NCBI GenBank assembly: GCA_902463875.1
Contig: CABQHR010000040.1
Location: 1 to 10,904, forward strand
Direction of reading: 5' to 3'
Source of the DNA: an uncultured Collinsella sp.
Lineage (GTDB): Bacteria > Actinomycetota > Coriobacteriia > Coriobacteriales > Coriobacteriaceae
DNA length: 10,904 nt
Shown: positions 1-6,967 of the stretch, piece after piece
Layout: every line of letters starts with the position of its first letter
How positions within the stretch are numbered: the stretch's first letter is position 1
Position numbers and translations under genes: made by a program
Notes under the pieces: model-generated
Told to the model about the DNA's origin: nothing
The model's input: the letters and a program-made list of their open reading frames with translations, nothing else
Databases searched by the model: none

Positions 1-871
1 CCGTGGTCACCAGATCGCGAACGCGGGAGAACGTGGCAGTGACCACCTCGTTGGCGCGGCTGTAGTCCACATCGCGCTCGTAGAGCGACACGAGCGCGCG
101 GCCCATGCCATAGGTACCCGCGGCGGCGGTAAGTGCCTTAACGACAAAGCCGATGTGCGGCGTCTGCTTCACCAATGCGCGGGTGACGGCGCGAATCACC
201 AGACCGCCGGCGAGCACGCCCGCGACCTCATAGCCGCGCTCGGGCTTTATGCCGCGTCCAAAGATGGCCGCAAGCTCAAAGAGCATGCCCACCTGCGCCA
301 GCGCCATCACAGGATAGTCGGCACCCGGCAAAAACACCAGGGCGCCCGTCGCCATGTTGGTGAGCGCGCACGAGGTGATGATGCGATTTGCCGCCGCGAT
401 GCGCATAAAGGCAAAGTTGGCGGCAAAAGCCGTCTCCTTGTCCGTACGATCGAGAATCCAACGGGCAAGCGTCTCGAGCAGATAGGTCTTATCGGTCGCC
501 GCCACCACGCCGAGCATGGGCGTAGATTCCTCAACGAACGGCACCTCAACAGCGGACTCGGCAAGCACGCACACGGGCGCGCCGGCGATCACGAGCTCCT
601 GCACGGCACTCTCCAGGCGGTCGGATCCGCACGAGAGGACCAACACCACGTCGGTATCGGCCTTGGGAACGATACGGTCCTCCCCCAGGCGATCAACACG
701 CACAATGCCCGAGGTCGTCTGCGGCACAAAGGCATCGCGCACCGTCTCGACCAAAAAGCGAGACGCAGTCGAATCAAGGTAAACCGAGACACGCACCGGT
801 GTATCGGAATCCTTCTTAACAGACGCGCCCATCTTAAAAGCGCTGGTCAACTTATCTACGGGAATCTTCAT
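1..871 (-). CDS. DUF697-like membrane-associated protein, 3' end cut by the window edge
   Basis: Open frame of 290 codons from an ATG to the window edge with no stop, so the C-terminus is missing. The start has a strong SD (GGAGGGG, 6 nt spacer) and lies 18 nt after the rodA stop, so it is probably the next gene of the rod-shape operon. Residues 1-120 form an alternating beta/alpha pattern (for example DVVLVLSCGSD at 74-84) that looks like a small nucleotide-binding-type fold, but no Walker A motif is visible. Residues 150-270 carry two hydrophobic stretches, around 164-206 (NMATGALVFLPGADYP core) and 214-264, which resemble the DUF697/YcjF C-terminal domain often found on or beside GTPases. 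Function is unknown. Placement suggests a role linked to envelope growth, which is inference. The family call is a pattern judgement and could be wrong; that the gene is real is nearly certain. Confidence 0.75.
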   Translation of the reverse strand, partial: MKIPVDKLTSAFKMGASVKKDSDTPVRVSVYLDSTASRFLVETVRDAFVPQTTSGIVRVDRLGEDRIVPKADTDVVLVLSCGSDRLESAVQELVIAGAPVCVLAESAVEVPFVEESTPMLGVVAATDKTYLLETLARWILDRTDKETAFAANFAFMRIAAANRIITSCALTNMATGALVFLPGADYPVMALAQVGMLFELAAIFGRGIKPERGYEVAGVLAGGLVIRAVTRALVKQTPHIGFVVKALTAAAGTYGMGRALVSLYERDVDYSRANEVVTATFSRVRDLVTT

Positions 872-889
872 GGCAAACCCCTCCAGCGG

Positions 890-2116
890 TTACGCGGCGC
901 CCGAACGATGCCGCCATATGGATTGTACGATACCCACCGTCAGCAGCTGAATCATCATCGACGACGAACCGAAGCTAATAAACGGTAGCGGAATACCGGT
1001 AATCGGCATCATGCCGATGCACATGCCGATGTTTTCGAAGGTCTGGAACGCCCACATGCCAACGATGCCCACGCACGATAGGCGCAAGAACAGTGACTCG
1101 CACTTAAAGGCGACGCGAATCGTCGAAAAGATCAGCAGCACGTAGAGACACAGGAGCAAAAAGGAGCCGCAAAAGCCAAAGGTCTCGGACAGGAAGGCGA
1201 AGACGAAGTCGGTGTGGAACTCAGGCAGAAAGCCGCCGGCCGACTGCGTCGCATGGCCCAAGCCCTTACCAAAGAAGCCGCCCGAGCCGACGGCAATGAG
1301 CGACTGCTGAAGGTTGTAGGCATCATCCGAATTGGCATTGTCGGGGTCGATGAAGACCGTCAGACGGTTCATCTGATACTGCTTGATAAGCACGTCGTGG
1401 CCAAGGAGCGAATCAAAGACCGAGTCGAGTGCCAAGATGAGCGCAATCAAACCAACCAGCAGGGCCAAGGTCGACAGCACCCATTCGCGGCGTGCACCGC
1501 TCATGCAGATGACGATGGCACCCGAGACCAGCACGACCAGGCCCGAGCCCAGGTCGCCCATGGCGACGACGGCCAAAAACGGGATGGACAGCATACCGCA
1601 GAGCTTGACGTAGTCGCGAACGGTATCGATGCGGCCGTTGTATTGCGAGCCAAGCGTGGCGATAAAGAAGATGGTGATAAGCTTGGCGAGCTCAACGGGC
1701 TGGAAGGTCAGGCCGATACCGGGGATCTTGATCCAGCCCGTCATGCCCAGACCGCCCGTATAGGACAGGCCCGGAATCTTGGGCGAGAAGATCACAATAA
1801 GATCAATGACGAGCAGCGCCGTCGAGAAATTGGAAATGCCACGCAGGTCGGTGCGCCAGACGAGCACCGCCAGCACCGCGCCAATGCCAATGCCCAGCAG
1901 GTGGCGCGAGAATGAGGCGTCGGCCTTAAACTGCGAAGCCGACCAAATAATGATGGCGCCATAGGCAACGAGCGCGACGGTAGCCAAGAGCACACCTATA
2001 TGCACCTTTTGGCGAAACGTGCCGCGCGAGGCCGAGAGCTGCTTGTTAACGCGGTCCAGGCTGCTGCGGGAGCCGGTCTTAGTTGAGCGGAACAGGTCCG
2101 CCGGCGAAAAGTCCAT
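890..2116 (-). CDS. rodA: RodA, SEDS-family peptidoglycan glycosyltransferase
   Basis: 408 residues, of usual length for RodA apart from a cytosolic N-terminus of about 38 residues that is longer than in many homologues. RodA polymerises lipid II into glycan strands in the membrane, paired with PBP2. About ten hydrophobic segments follow from residue 38 on. SEDS motifs visible: FQPVELAK (138-145), GDLGSG (187-192), QQSLIAVGSGGFFGKGLG (270-287), LPEFHTDFVFAF (297-308) and GIPLPFISFGSSS (374-386). D303 in HTDF matches the Asp considered essential in RodA/FtsW. FGSSS replaces the more common YGGSS. RodA is preferred over FtsW because the gene lies directly behind mrdA and mreBCD. The ATG has SD AGGAGG 5 nt upstream, formed in part by the mrdA stop codon. 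Confidence 0.95.
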   Translation of the reverse strand: MDFSPADLFRSTKTGSRSSLDRVNKQLSASRGTFRQKVHIGVLLATVALVAYGAIIIWSASQFKADASFSRHLLGIGIGAVLAVLVWRTDLRGISNFSTALLVIDLIVIFSPKIPGLSYTGGLGMTGWIKIPGIGLTFQPVELAKLITIFFIATLGSQYNGRIDTVRDYVKLCGMLSIPFLAVVAMGDLGSGLVVLVSGAIVICMSGARREWVLSTLALLVGLIALILALDSVFDSLLGHDVLIKQYQMNRLTVFIDPDNANSDDAYNLQQSLIAVGSGGFFGKGLGHATQSAGGFLPEFHTDFVFAFLSETFGFCGSFLLLCLYVLLIFSTIRVAFKCESLFLRLSCVGIVGMWAFQTFENIGMCIGMMPITGIPLPFISFGSSSMMIQLLTVGIVQSIWRHRSGAA

Positions 2117-2121
2117 CGCAA

Positions 2122-2127
2122 CCTCCT
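2122..2127 (-). promoter_or_regulatory. Ribosome binding site of rodA overlapping the mrdA stop
   Basis: TAGGAGG merges the mrdA stop TAG with a consensus SD, followed by 5 nt and the rodA ATG. A ribosome ending on mrdA stands on the rodA initiation site. Confidence 0.75.
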
Positions 2128-4195
2128 ATCGAACCGAAGAATCGCCCGAGGCCGAAGAGGTATCGGGCTCGTCATAAATCGCACCGAGTACGTCACGCAC
2201 GACATGCATCGCCGTGTCCGATCCGCCACCGCCCTGTTCCAAGATGGTGGCAATCACGTACTTGGGATCGTCAGCAGGGGCATATGCGCAGAACCACGCG
2301 TATTCGTCCTCGCCGCTTTTCTCTCCCGTGCCCGACTTGCCGTATACCTGCGGCGTCAGGGTGCCAAAGTGTGCCGCCAGGGACGTCGATGCCGTATAAA
2401 TCACGTCGTGCATGCCGTTGCGAACAAGAGCCAAATCCGAATCGCTGTTGATCTTGGCCTCCAGGCGCTTCTTCTTGCCCTTGCCGTTGTACTTATAGGC
2501 ATCACCGTCGCCATCGCGCGACACGGCAGACAAAAACACGTGAGGCACGTACTGTTTGCCGCCGTTGGCAAGACCCATATAGGCGCACGCCATCTGCAGG
2601 GGCGTCACCAGGATGTCGCCCTGGCCGATAGCGATGTTCGTCATATCGCCAGCGTTCCACTTGCGGTCCTCGGCAGAGGCATCGGTAAAGTACGACTCTT
2701 TCCACTCGGCGTCGGGAATACGGCCCGCGCCCTCACTCGGCAGATCGATACCGCAGGTCTTGCCAAGGCCCCAGCGACGAAAGACCTCCTGCAGGCCCTC
2801 AGGGTGCTGGTCGTTGTAGAAAAACGCCTTGCCCATGTCGTAGAACACGGGGTCGCACGAATTGGCGATACCGGACTGCAGCGTCATGGTGCCGTGGCCG
2901 GAGTGCAGCCAGCAATACTTGCCCCACGACTTGCCCAGGCCCGTCCAATAGCCCGTGCAGTTGGTTGTCTGCGTTGAAGTGTAGGTTCCAAACTCAAGAC
3001 CGGCCAGAGCAGAGAGCGGCTTGATGGTCGAAGCCGACATGTATTGGCCGCTAATGGCGCGGTTGAGCAGCGGGTGCGAACCCTCGTCGTCGTTGAGCTC
3101 GGTCCACACGTCGTTGGAGACACCACCGATAAACACGGACGGATCAAACTTGGGCTCACTTGCCATGCCCAGAATCTCGCCGTTGTTGGGGTCGAGGCAC
3201 ACCACGGCGCCGTTGCCGGCGTTGCTGTAACCCGTGGTCTTGGCGAGTTCGATAGCACTCGCCAACGCCGTCTCGCAGGCTTGCTGGATCTTGAGGTCAA
3301 GCGTGAGCTTAATGTCGGAGCCGGCCTTGGCAGGCACGGCGCCGGCCTGTCCGGTCACGTTGCCCGAGGCATCGACCTTGACGGTCTGCTCGCCACGAAT
3401 ACCCTGCAGCAGGTTTTCGTAGTAGCTCTCAACACCCGCCTGGCCCACGATATCGCCCGACTGGTACGTAATCCGGCCAGCAGAAGCATCATCATCGCCA
3501 GAGGTTTTCTTATTCTGGGCCTCAAGCTGCTCGGAGGTAATGGTGCCGGTATAGCCCAAGATATGGCATGCCGTCTCGCCATATGGATACTGGCGCTCGG
3601 TGCGCTCGGCAATCTTGACACCCGGGAACTCGCCGGCGTGCTCCTGAATATAGGCAACCGTGGAGCGGCGCACGTCCGTCGCGATGGTATGCAGGCTCTG
3701 GGCGCCCTCGGAATTGTCCTGGATATTGCGCAGTACCGCGACGTAGGGCATGCCGAGCACGTTGGCAAGATGGCGCACCAGCACGGTGTCATCGGCCAGG
3801 TCGCGATAGGCGACGACGGCAAGTGAGGGACGGTTTTGCACAAGTGCCACGCCATTGCGATCAAGGATTCGCCCGCGCACAGCCGGCGTGGTGACAGTAC
3901 GGGTCTGGTTGCTCTTGGCCTGCTTGTCGTAGTAGTCCGACGAGACCATCTGCATACCCCACAGCTTGACGGCGAGCGCGGCAAACATCGCGCCCACGCC
4001 GGCGGTAAGGATGGAGAAGCGACCCTTGAAGGCGGTAGCGGCGGTATTGCCCTCGCCCTCGGTGGCACGCGGGGCCGTTCCATGCTGTGTGTCGTAGGTA
4101 AAACGGGAATCGCCGCGGCGCATGATGACCAGCGCGACCACAATGGCCACGACCAGCACGATACCGGCGATGATAACCGTCATCTGGGAAGACAT
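2126..4195 (-). CDS. mrdA: Penicillin-binding protein 2 (class B transpeptidase), unusual double-span N-terminus
   Basis: 689 residues. PBP2 crosslinks stem peptides of new peptidoglycan and partners RodA. The PBP dimerisation domain spans roughly 90-270 (RGRILDRNG at 107-115) and the transpeptidase domain about 290-675. Active-site motifs: STIK at 389-392 (acyl-Ser S389), SCD at 446-448 (the PBP2-type SxD variant of SxN) and KSGT at 620-623. The usual PG before the active serine is replaced: the text is YMSASTIK. C413 and C428 lie in an outer-face loop before HSGHG. Two hydrophobic spans are seen, at about 6-25 and 60-82, joined by a basic, hydrophilic 34-residue segment; class B PBPs normally have one. 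The start is supported by SD GGGGAGG with 7 nt spacing, overlapping the mreD stop. The gene ends 9 nt before rodA. Confidence 0.95.
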   Translation of the reverse strand: MSSQMTVIIAGIVLVVAIVVALVIMRRGDSRFTYDTQHGTAPRATEGEGNTAATAFKGRFSILTAGVGAMFAALAVKLWGMQMVSSDYYDKQAKSNQTRTVTTPAVRGRILDRNGVALVQNRPSLAVVAYRDLADDTVLVRHLANVLGMPYVAVLRNIQDNSEGAQSLHTIATDVRRSTVAYIQEHAGEFPGVKIAERTERQYPYGETACHILGYTGTITSEQLEAQNKKTSGDDDASAGRITYQSGDIVGQAGVESYYENLLQGIRGEQTVKVDASGNVTGQAGAVPAKAGSDIKLTLDLKIQQACETALASAIELAKTTGYSNAGNGAVVCLDPNNGEILGMASEPKFDPSVFIGGVSNDVWTELNDDEGSHPLLNRAISGQYMSASTIKPLSALAGLEFGTYTSTQTTNCTGYWTGLGKSWGKYCWLHSGHGTMTLQSGIANSCDPVFYDMGKAFFYNDQHPEGLQEVFRRWGLGKTCGIDLPSEGAGRIPDAEWKESYFTDASAEDRKWNAGDMTNIAIGQGDILVTPLQMACAYMGLANGGKQYVPHVFLSAVSRDGDGDAYKYNGKGKKKRLEAKINSDSDLALVRNGMHDVIYTASTSLAAHFGTLTPQVYGKSGTGEKSGEDEYAWFCAYAPADDPKYVIATILEQGGGGSDTAMHVVRDVLGAIYDEPDTSSASGDSSVR

Positions 4196-4202
4196 CTACG
4201 GG

Positions 4203-4209
4203 CCTCCCC
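4203..4209 (-). promoter_or_regulatory. Ribosome binding site of mrdA overlapping the mreD stop
   Basis: TAGGGGAGG, whose first three bases are the mreD stop, lies 7 nt before the mrdA ATG. It fixes the mrdA start at the first Met and so supports the additional N-terminal membrane span as truly translated. Confidence 0.75.
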
Positions 4210-4775
4210 TATTTGAGTTTGCGGGTCTTGGGCTTGAAGCGCATGCCCGTCTGACGACCACCGCGTGCGGAGAATCCGTAACCGGACTGCGGCACGACAC
4301 CGGACATCAAAAACGGAATGGCGACCAGACCCGTCAGGATCGAAGACGGCAGTGCATGGCCAAAAACAGCCACCACAAAGCTCGTCTCCAGACCCATAAA
4401 CAGCAAGATGATGCTGTAGACCACGTTGATGGCAAGCGCGAAGGCGCCCACGGTAATACCGCGCGCGCTCGGGGAGCCGGCCGTCTGACCGGCCGCGCTG
4501 TGCACCAGGGCAAAACTGCCCACCGTCAGCAGCAGCGACATAACGCCCACCGGAACGGCAGCGGAAAGATCATAGAACAGGCCACTGCAAAAACCGCAGA
4601 CGACAGCCCGCGTGGGATCGCCCGAAAACACGCTCAGGCACACAAGGATAATCATAAAGTTGACGCGACCGCCCGCGATGGAAATCTGCGGCGCCAGGCC
4701 CGCCTGCAGGAGCACGCAGGCAATGGCGGCGATAGCAAACGTACGGGAGCTCGCCCCCTGTTCGTGTAGATCCAT
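4209..4775 (-). CDS. mreD: MreD, rod-shape determining membrane protein
   Basis: 188 residues from the chosen ATG. MreD is a small polytopic inner-membrane protein that works with MreC to connect MreB filaments to RodA/PBP2. Five or six hydrophobic segments are visible between residues 12 and 165, followed by a short basic C-terminal tail ending KPKTRKLK. Sequence is weakly conserved in this family; the call rests mainly on hydrophobicity, length and position between mreC and mrdA. The reading frame stays open 33 codons further upstream, but that part overlaps mreC and has an arginine-rich composition typical of a shadow. Two nearby ATGs compete: 4781 (SD spacing only 2 nt) and 4775 (GGAGG with 8 nt spacing); the second is favoured. 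The SD overlaps the mreC stop, which suggests coupled translation. Confidence 0.88.
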   Translation of the reverse strand: MDLHEQGASSRTFAIAAIACVLLQAGLAPQISIAGGRVNFMIILVCLSVFSGDPTRAVVCGFCSGLFYDLSAAVPVGVMSLLLTVGSFALVHSAAGQTAGSPSARGITVGAFALAINVVYSIILLFMGLETSFVVAVFGHALPSSILTGLVAIPFLMSGVVPQSGYGFSARGGRQTGMRFKPKTRKLK

Positions 4776-4782
4776 GGACATG

Positions 4783-4789
4783 CCCTCCC
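4783..4789 (-). promoter_or_regulatory. Ribosome binding site of mreD overlapping the mreC stop
   Basis: The text TAGGGAGGG joins the mreC stop TAG to the SD of mreD. Spacing is 2 nt to the ATG at 4781 and 8 nt to the ATG at 4775, which favours the latter. Confidence 0.65.
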
Positions 4790-5787
4790 TATTCGCTCGA
4801 GCCGGAATCGGTTGTCTCGGACGATTCGGAGCTCTCATCCGAGTCCTCGTCCTTAGTCTTGGTCGCGGAATCACGCGAGGTGCCCTGCGGTGTGCCGTTG
4901 GCAGAGCTCACGTCCTCGTCCGAGGCCGACTGCTCGTCGGTCAACGAGGTGATGACGAGCACCTCCTCGTTATTTTCTGCCGTGGTCTGGGCGCGTACGA
5001 CGATGGTGTAATACACATCGTTGGCCGACTTCTCCACCGAAGAAACAGTGCCGAGCGGCAGGCCCTTGGGGAACACGCCGCCAATGCCAGAGGTCACGAT
5101 GATGTCGCCCACCTTGACGTCGGAATCGACGCTCACGTACTCAAGGCGCAGCGTGCCATCGGGCTGGCCCTGCAGCATACCCTGGGCGCGCGTGTCCTGC
5201 ACCATAGCCGACACGCCCGAGTTCTCGTCGCCAATAAGGCGCACGGTAGAGGTCTTGGCCGACACCTCGATAATCTGGCCGATAACACCGGCAGAACTCG
5301 TCACGGGCATGTTGATGGTAAGGCCGTCGGCAGAGCCCTTGTCGATGGTAACGGTCGAGGTCCAGGCATCGCCCGACGCACCGACAATACGGGCAGCGGT
5401 CGACTTAAGATTGTAGGTCGATTGCAGCCCGACCAGGCCCTCCAGGCGCTCGGCAGTCTTTTGAGCCTCGGAAAGCTCGGCGACCTTAGAGGTCAGCACC
5501 TCGTTTTGCTTCTTGAGATCATCGAGCGACTCCTGCGAAGCCGTGAGGTTGGAGAACACGTTGCCGATCGCGTTGAAGGGAGCCGCCACGGCCGAGCCCA
5601 CAAAGCGCACCGGCGAGGTAATCGTCGTCACGCCTGAGCGTACGGCATGAATCGGCCCGGCCTCGCCCTCACGGATATAAAACGTGAGCAGCAACACCGA
5701 AATCAGGCTGAAAACAATCAACGGGCGCATACCCGTTGATTGTCGCTTGGTATTCAGATTTGGAGAGAAACCCGAAGATCGTGCCAA
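4789..5787 (-). CDS. mreC: MreC, rod-shape determining protein with acidic Ser-rich tail
   Basis: 332 residues from a TTG start. MreC is a bitopic protein whose outer domain self-assembles and activates PBP2/RodA. Domains: a basic cytosolic N-terminus (1-20), one membrane span (about 21-38), a coiled coil (about 82-118), then the paired beta-barrel MreC domain (about 130-280) with IDKGSADGLTINMPV (148-162), GVIGQIIEV (167-175) and TSGIGGVFPKGLPLGTV (232-248). After about residue 282 comes a 50-residue low-complexity tail rich in Ser, Asp, Glu and Thr, absent from classical MreC. The TTG has SD AAGGTGG with 7 nt spacing; the next in-frame codon of ATG type is M20, inside a hairpin loop, and it lacks a clear SD. 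The mreB stop TAA is in the same frame just upstream, so no longer start exists. Confidence 0.93.
   Translation of the reverse strand: MARSSGFSPNLNTKRQSTGMRPLIVFSLISVLLLTFYIREGEAGPIHAVRSGVTTITSPVRFVGSAVAAPFNAIGNVFSNLTASQESLDDLKKQNEVLTSKVAELSEAQKTAERLEGLVGLQSTYNLKSTAARIVGASGDAWTSTVTIDKGSADGLTINMPVTSSAGVIGQIIEVSAKTSTVRLIGDENSGVSAMVQDTRAQGMLQGQPDGTLRLEYVSVDSDVKVGDIIVTSGIGGVFPKGLPLGTVSSVEKSANDVYYTIVVRAQTTAENNEEVLVITSLTDEQSASDEDVSSANGTPQGTSRDSATKTKDEDSDESSESSETTDSGSSE
5714..5743 (-). promoter_or_regulatory. Hairpin inside the start of mreC, possible attenuator
   Basis: A perfect 12-bp inverted repeat (ACAATCAACGGG and its complement) flanks a 6-base loop within codons 15-25 of mreC. On the coding strand the stem is followed by a short T run (TTT, then C), giving a terminator-like shape. 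The loop contains the ATG of codon 20. It may lower transcription or translation past mreB, or shape mRNA processing. The structure is plain in the sequence; the role is inferred. Confidence 0.5.
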
Positions 5788-5794
5788 ATGGAAT

Positions 5795-5801
5795 CCACCT
5801 T
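5795..5801 (-). promoter_or_regulatory. Ribosome binding site supporting the TTG start of mreC
   Basis: AAGGTGG with 7 nt to TTG at 5787. There is no ATG in frame between the mreB stop and codon 20, so this site decides the start. Confidence 0.65.
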
Positions 5802-5808
5802 TTGGAAA

Positions 5809-6852
5809 TTAAGCATTGGTTTGGACGAAGCCACCGTCAAAGGCGTTGGCCTCGAGCACGCGGGCGCAGCCGTTTACGACGTTATCGAGTGCCGTGGGGC
5901 TGACGTTGACCGAAACGCCGGTCTCGTCGCGCAGGCGCACGTCGAGGCCGCGCAGCAGCGCACCGCCGCCGGTCAGCAGAATGCCGTAGTACATAAGGTC
6001 CGAGGCAAGATCGGGCGGCGTGGCGTCCAGAGCGTCCTTAACGGCCTTGGCCATCTCGTCGAGCGGCTTGTTGAGCGCGCGACGAATCTCCTCGCTCTCG
6101 ATACGCACGGTCTTGGGCAGACCCGTGATAACGTCACGTCCGTTGACCTCGACGTCGAGCTCATCCTTGAGCGGCACGGCGGAGCCGACCTTGATCTTGA
6201 TATCCTCGGCCGTGCGCTCGCCGATAGCCAGGTTGTAGGCATCGCGAACATGGGTCAGGATAGCCTGGTCGAACTCGTCGCCGGCAATGCGGATGGACTG
6301 CGACACGACAATACCGCCCATAGCGATAACGGCGACCTCGGTGGTGCCGCCGCCGATATCGATGACCATGGAGCCCGTGGGCTCCTCGACGGGTAGGTCG
6401 GCGCCGATGGCAGCCGCCATGGGCTCCTCGATCAGATAGGCCTGGCGAGCGCCGGCCTGAATCGTGGCCTCAAAGACGGCACGCTTCTCGACCGACGTGA
6501 CGCCGGAGGGAACGCAGACGACGACGCGCGGGCGCGGAGTCCACGGATAGCGCTTCTCGGAAGCCTTGTCGATAAAGTAGCGAAGCATGGCCTCGGTGAC
6601 ATCGAAGTCGGCGATGACGCCGTCCTTAAGGGGACGAACGGCCACGATGTTGCCGGGCGTACGGCCGAGCATGCGCTTGGCCTCGATGCCGACTGCCAGG
6701 ATGCGCTCGTCGTTCTTGTCGATAGCGACAACGGAGGGCTCGCGGATGACGATGCCCTTGCCGCGCACGGAGACGAGCGTATTGGCGGTGCCGAGGTCGA
6801 TGGCGAGATCGCCCGCATAGCTACCGAAGAACATATCCATCAAAGAAAACAA
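5809..6852 (-). CDS. mreB: MreB, actin-like cell-shape protein
   Basis: 347 residues, typical for MreB. It polymerises on the inner face of the membrane with ATP and directs the elongation machinery. Actin-fold motifs: phosphate 1 DLAIDLGTANTLV (15-27), IEEPMAAAIG (141-150) with the region of the catalytic Glu, phosphate 2 IDIGGGTTEVAVI (164-176) and adenosine motif GILLTGGGALLRG (290-302). The N-terminus MFSLMDMFFG is hydrophobic and could help membrane binding. The chosen start is TTG at 6852, with SD AGGAG 5 nt upstream. ATGs at 6840 and 6834 are alternatives; the latter would give MFFGSYAGDLAIDLG, close to the usual family N-terminus, but neither has a well-placed SD. First gene of the rod-shape operon proper, 115 nt after the TPR gene; mreC follows after 21 nt. 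Confidence 0.96.
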   Translation of the reverse strand: MFSLMDMFFGSYAGDLAIDLGTANTLVSVRGKGIVIREPSVVAIDKNDERILAVGIEAKRMLGRTPGNIVAVRPLKDGVIADFDVTEAMLRYFIDKASEKRYPWTPRPRVVVCVPSGVTSVEKRAVFEATIQAGARQAYLIEEPMAAAIGADLPVEEPTGSMVIDIGGGTTEVAVIAMGGIVVSQSIRIAGDEFDQAILTHVRDAYNLAIGERTAEDIKIKVGSAVPLKDELDVEVNGRDVITGLPKTVRIESEEIRRALNKPLDEMAKAVKDALDATPPDLASDLMYYGILLTGGGALLRGLDVRLRDETGVSVNVSPTALDNVVNGCARVLEANAFDGGFVQTNA

Positions 6853-6912
6853 CGCAACTCCTGATGTGTTGGATGATTGCTGGAAAACTACTAGCCCATC
6901 ATACTAGCGCAA

Positions 6913-6945
6913 GCCCGGCACCTCACTTGCGGTGAAGCGCCGGGC
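6913..6945 (-). terminator. Hairpin between the TPR gene and mreB
   Basis: A 7-bp stem of only G and C (GCCCGGC at 6913-6919 with GCCGGGC at 6939-6945) encloses a loop that can form a further ACC/GGT pairing. It lies 23 nt after the TPR stop. No T run follows, so it would be a weak or factor-aided terminator, or an mRNA end stabiliser that still lets part of the transcription into mreB. Confidence 0.45.
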
Positions 6946-6967
6946 AGAGCCAAATCTCATAAGGTCA

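Noticed and set aside
155..988. 277-codon open frame on the plus strand
   Set aside because: It lies antisense to the DUF697-like gene and the end of rodA, has Arg/His-rich shadow composition, shows no domain motifs and has no suitable ribosome site.
1214..1915. 233-codon plus-strand open frame opposite rodA
   Set aside because: Composition rich in Gln, Asp, His and Arg is the mirror of membrane-protein codons; rodA on the other strand has all SEDS motifs.
3044..3826. 260-codon plus-strand open frame opposite mrdA
   Set aside because: Antisense to a verified transpeptidase with intact active-site motifs; no homology pattern of its own.
4484..4501. CGGCCG pair around a 6-base loop inside mreD
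   Set aside because: Short self-complementary GC hexamers are expected in DNA of this composition; no T run and no position of regulatory interest.
4776..4874. N-terminal extension of mreD by 33 codons
   Set aside because: It overlaps the acidic tail of mreC, is Arg/Pro-rich as expected for an out-of-frame reading, and lacks an SD; the strong SD lies after the mreC stop.
4612..5637. 341-codon plus-strand open frame opposite mreC and mreD
   Set aside because: His/Arg/Gly-rich shadow; crosses two real genes and their junction.
6369..6384. GGAGCCC and GGGCTCC inverted repeat inside mreB
   Set aside because: Only two bases separate the 7-base arms and the text codes for conserved residues; a nearby repeat of TGGGCTCCTCGA reflects the two EEP motifs of the protein.
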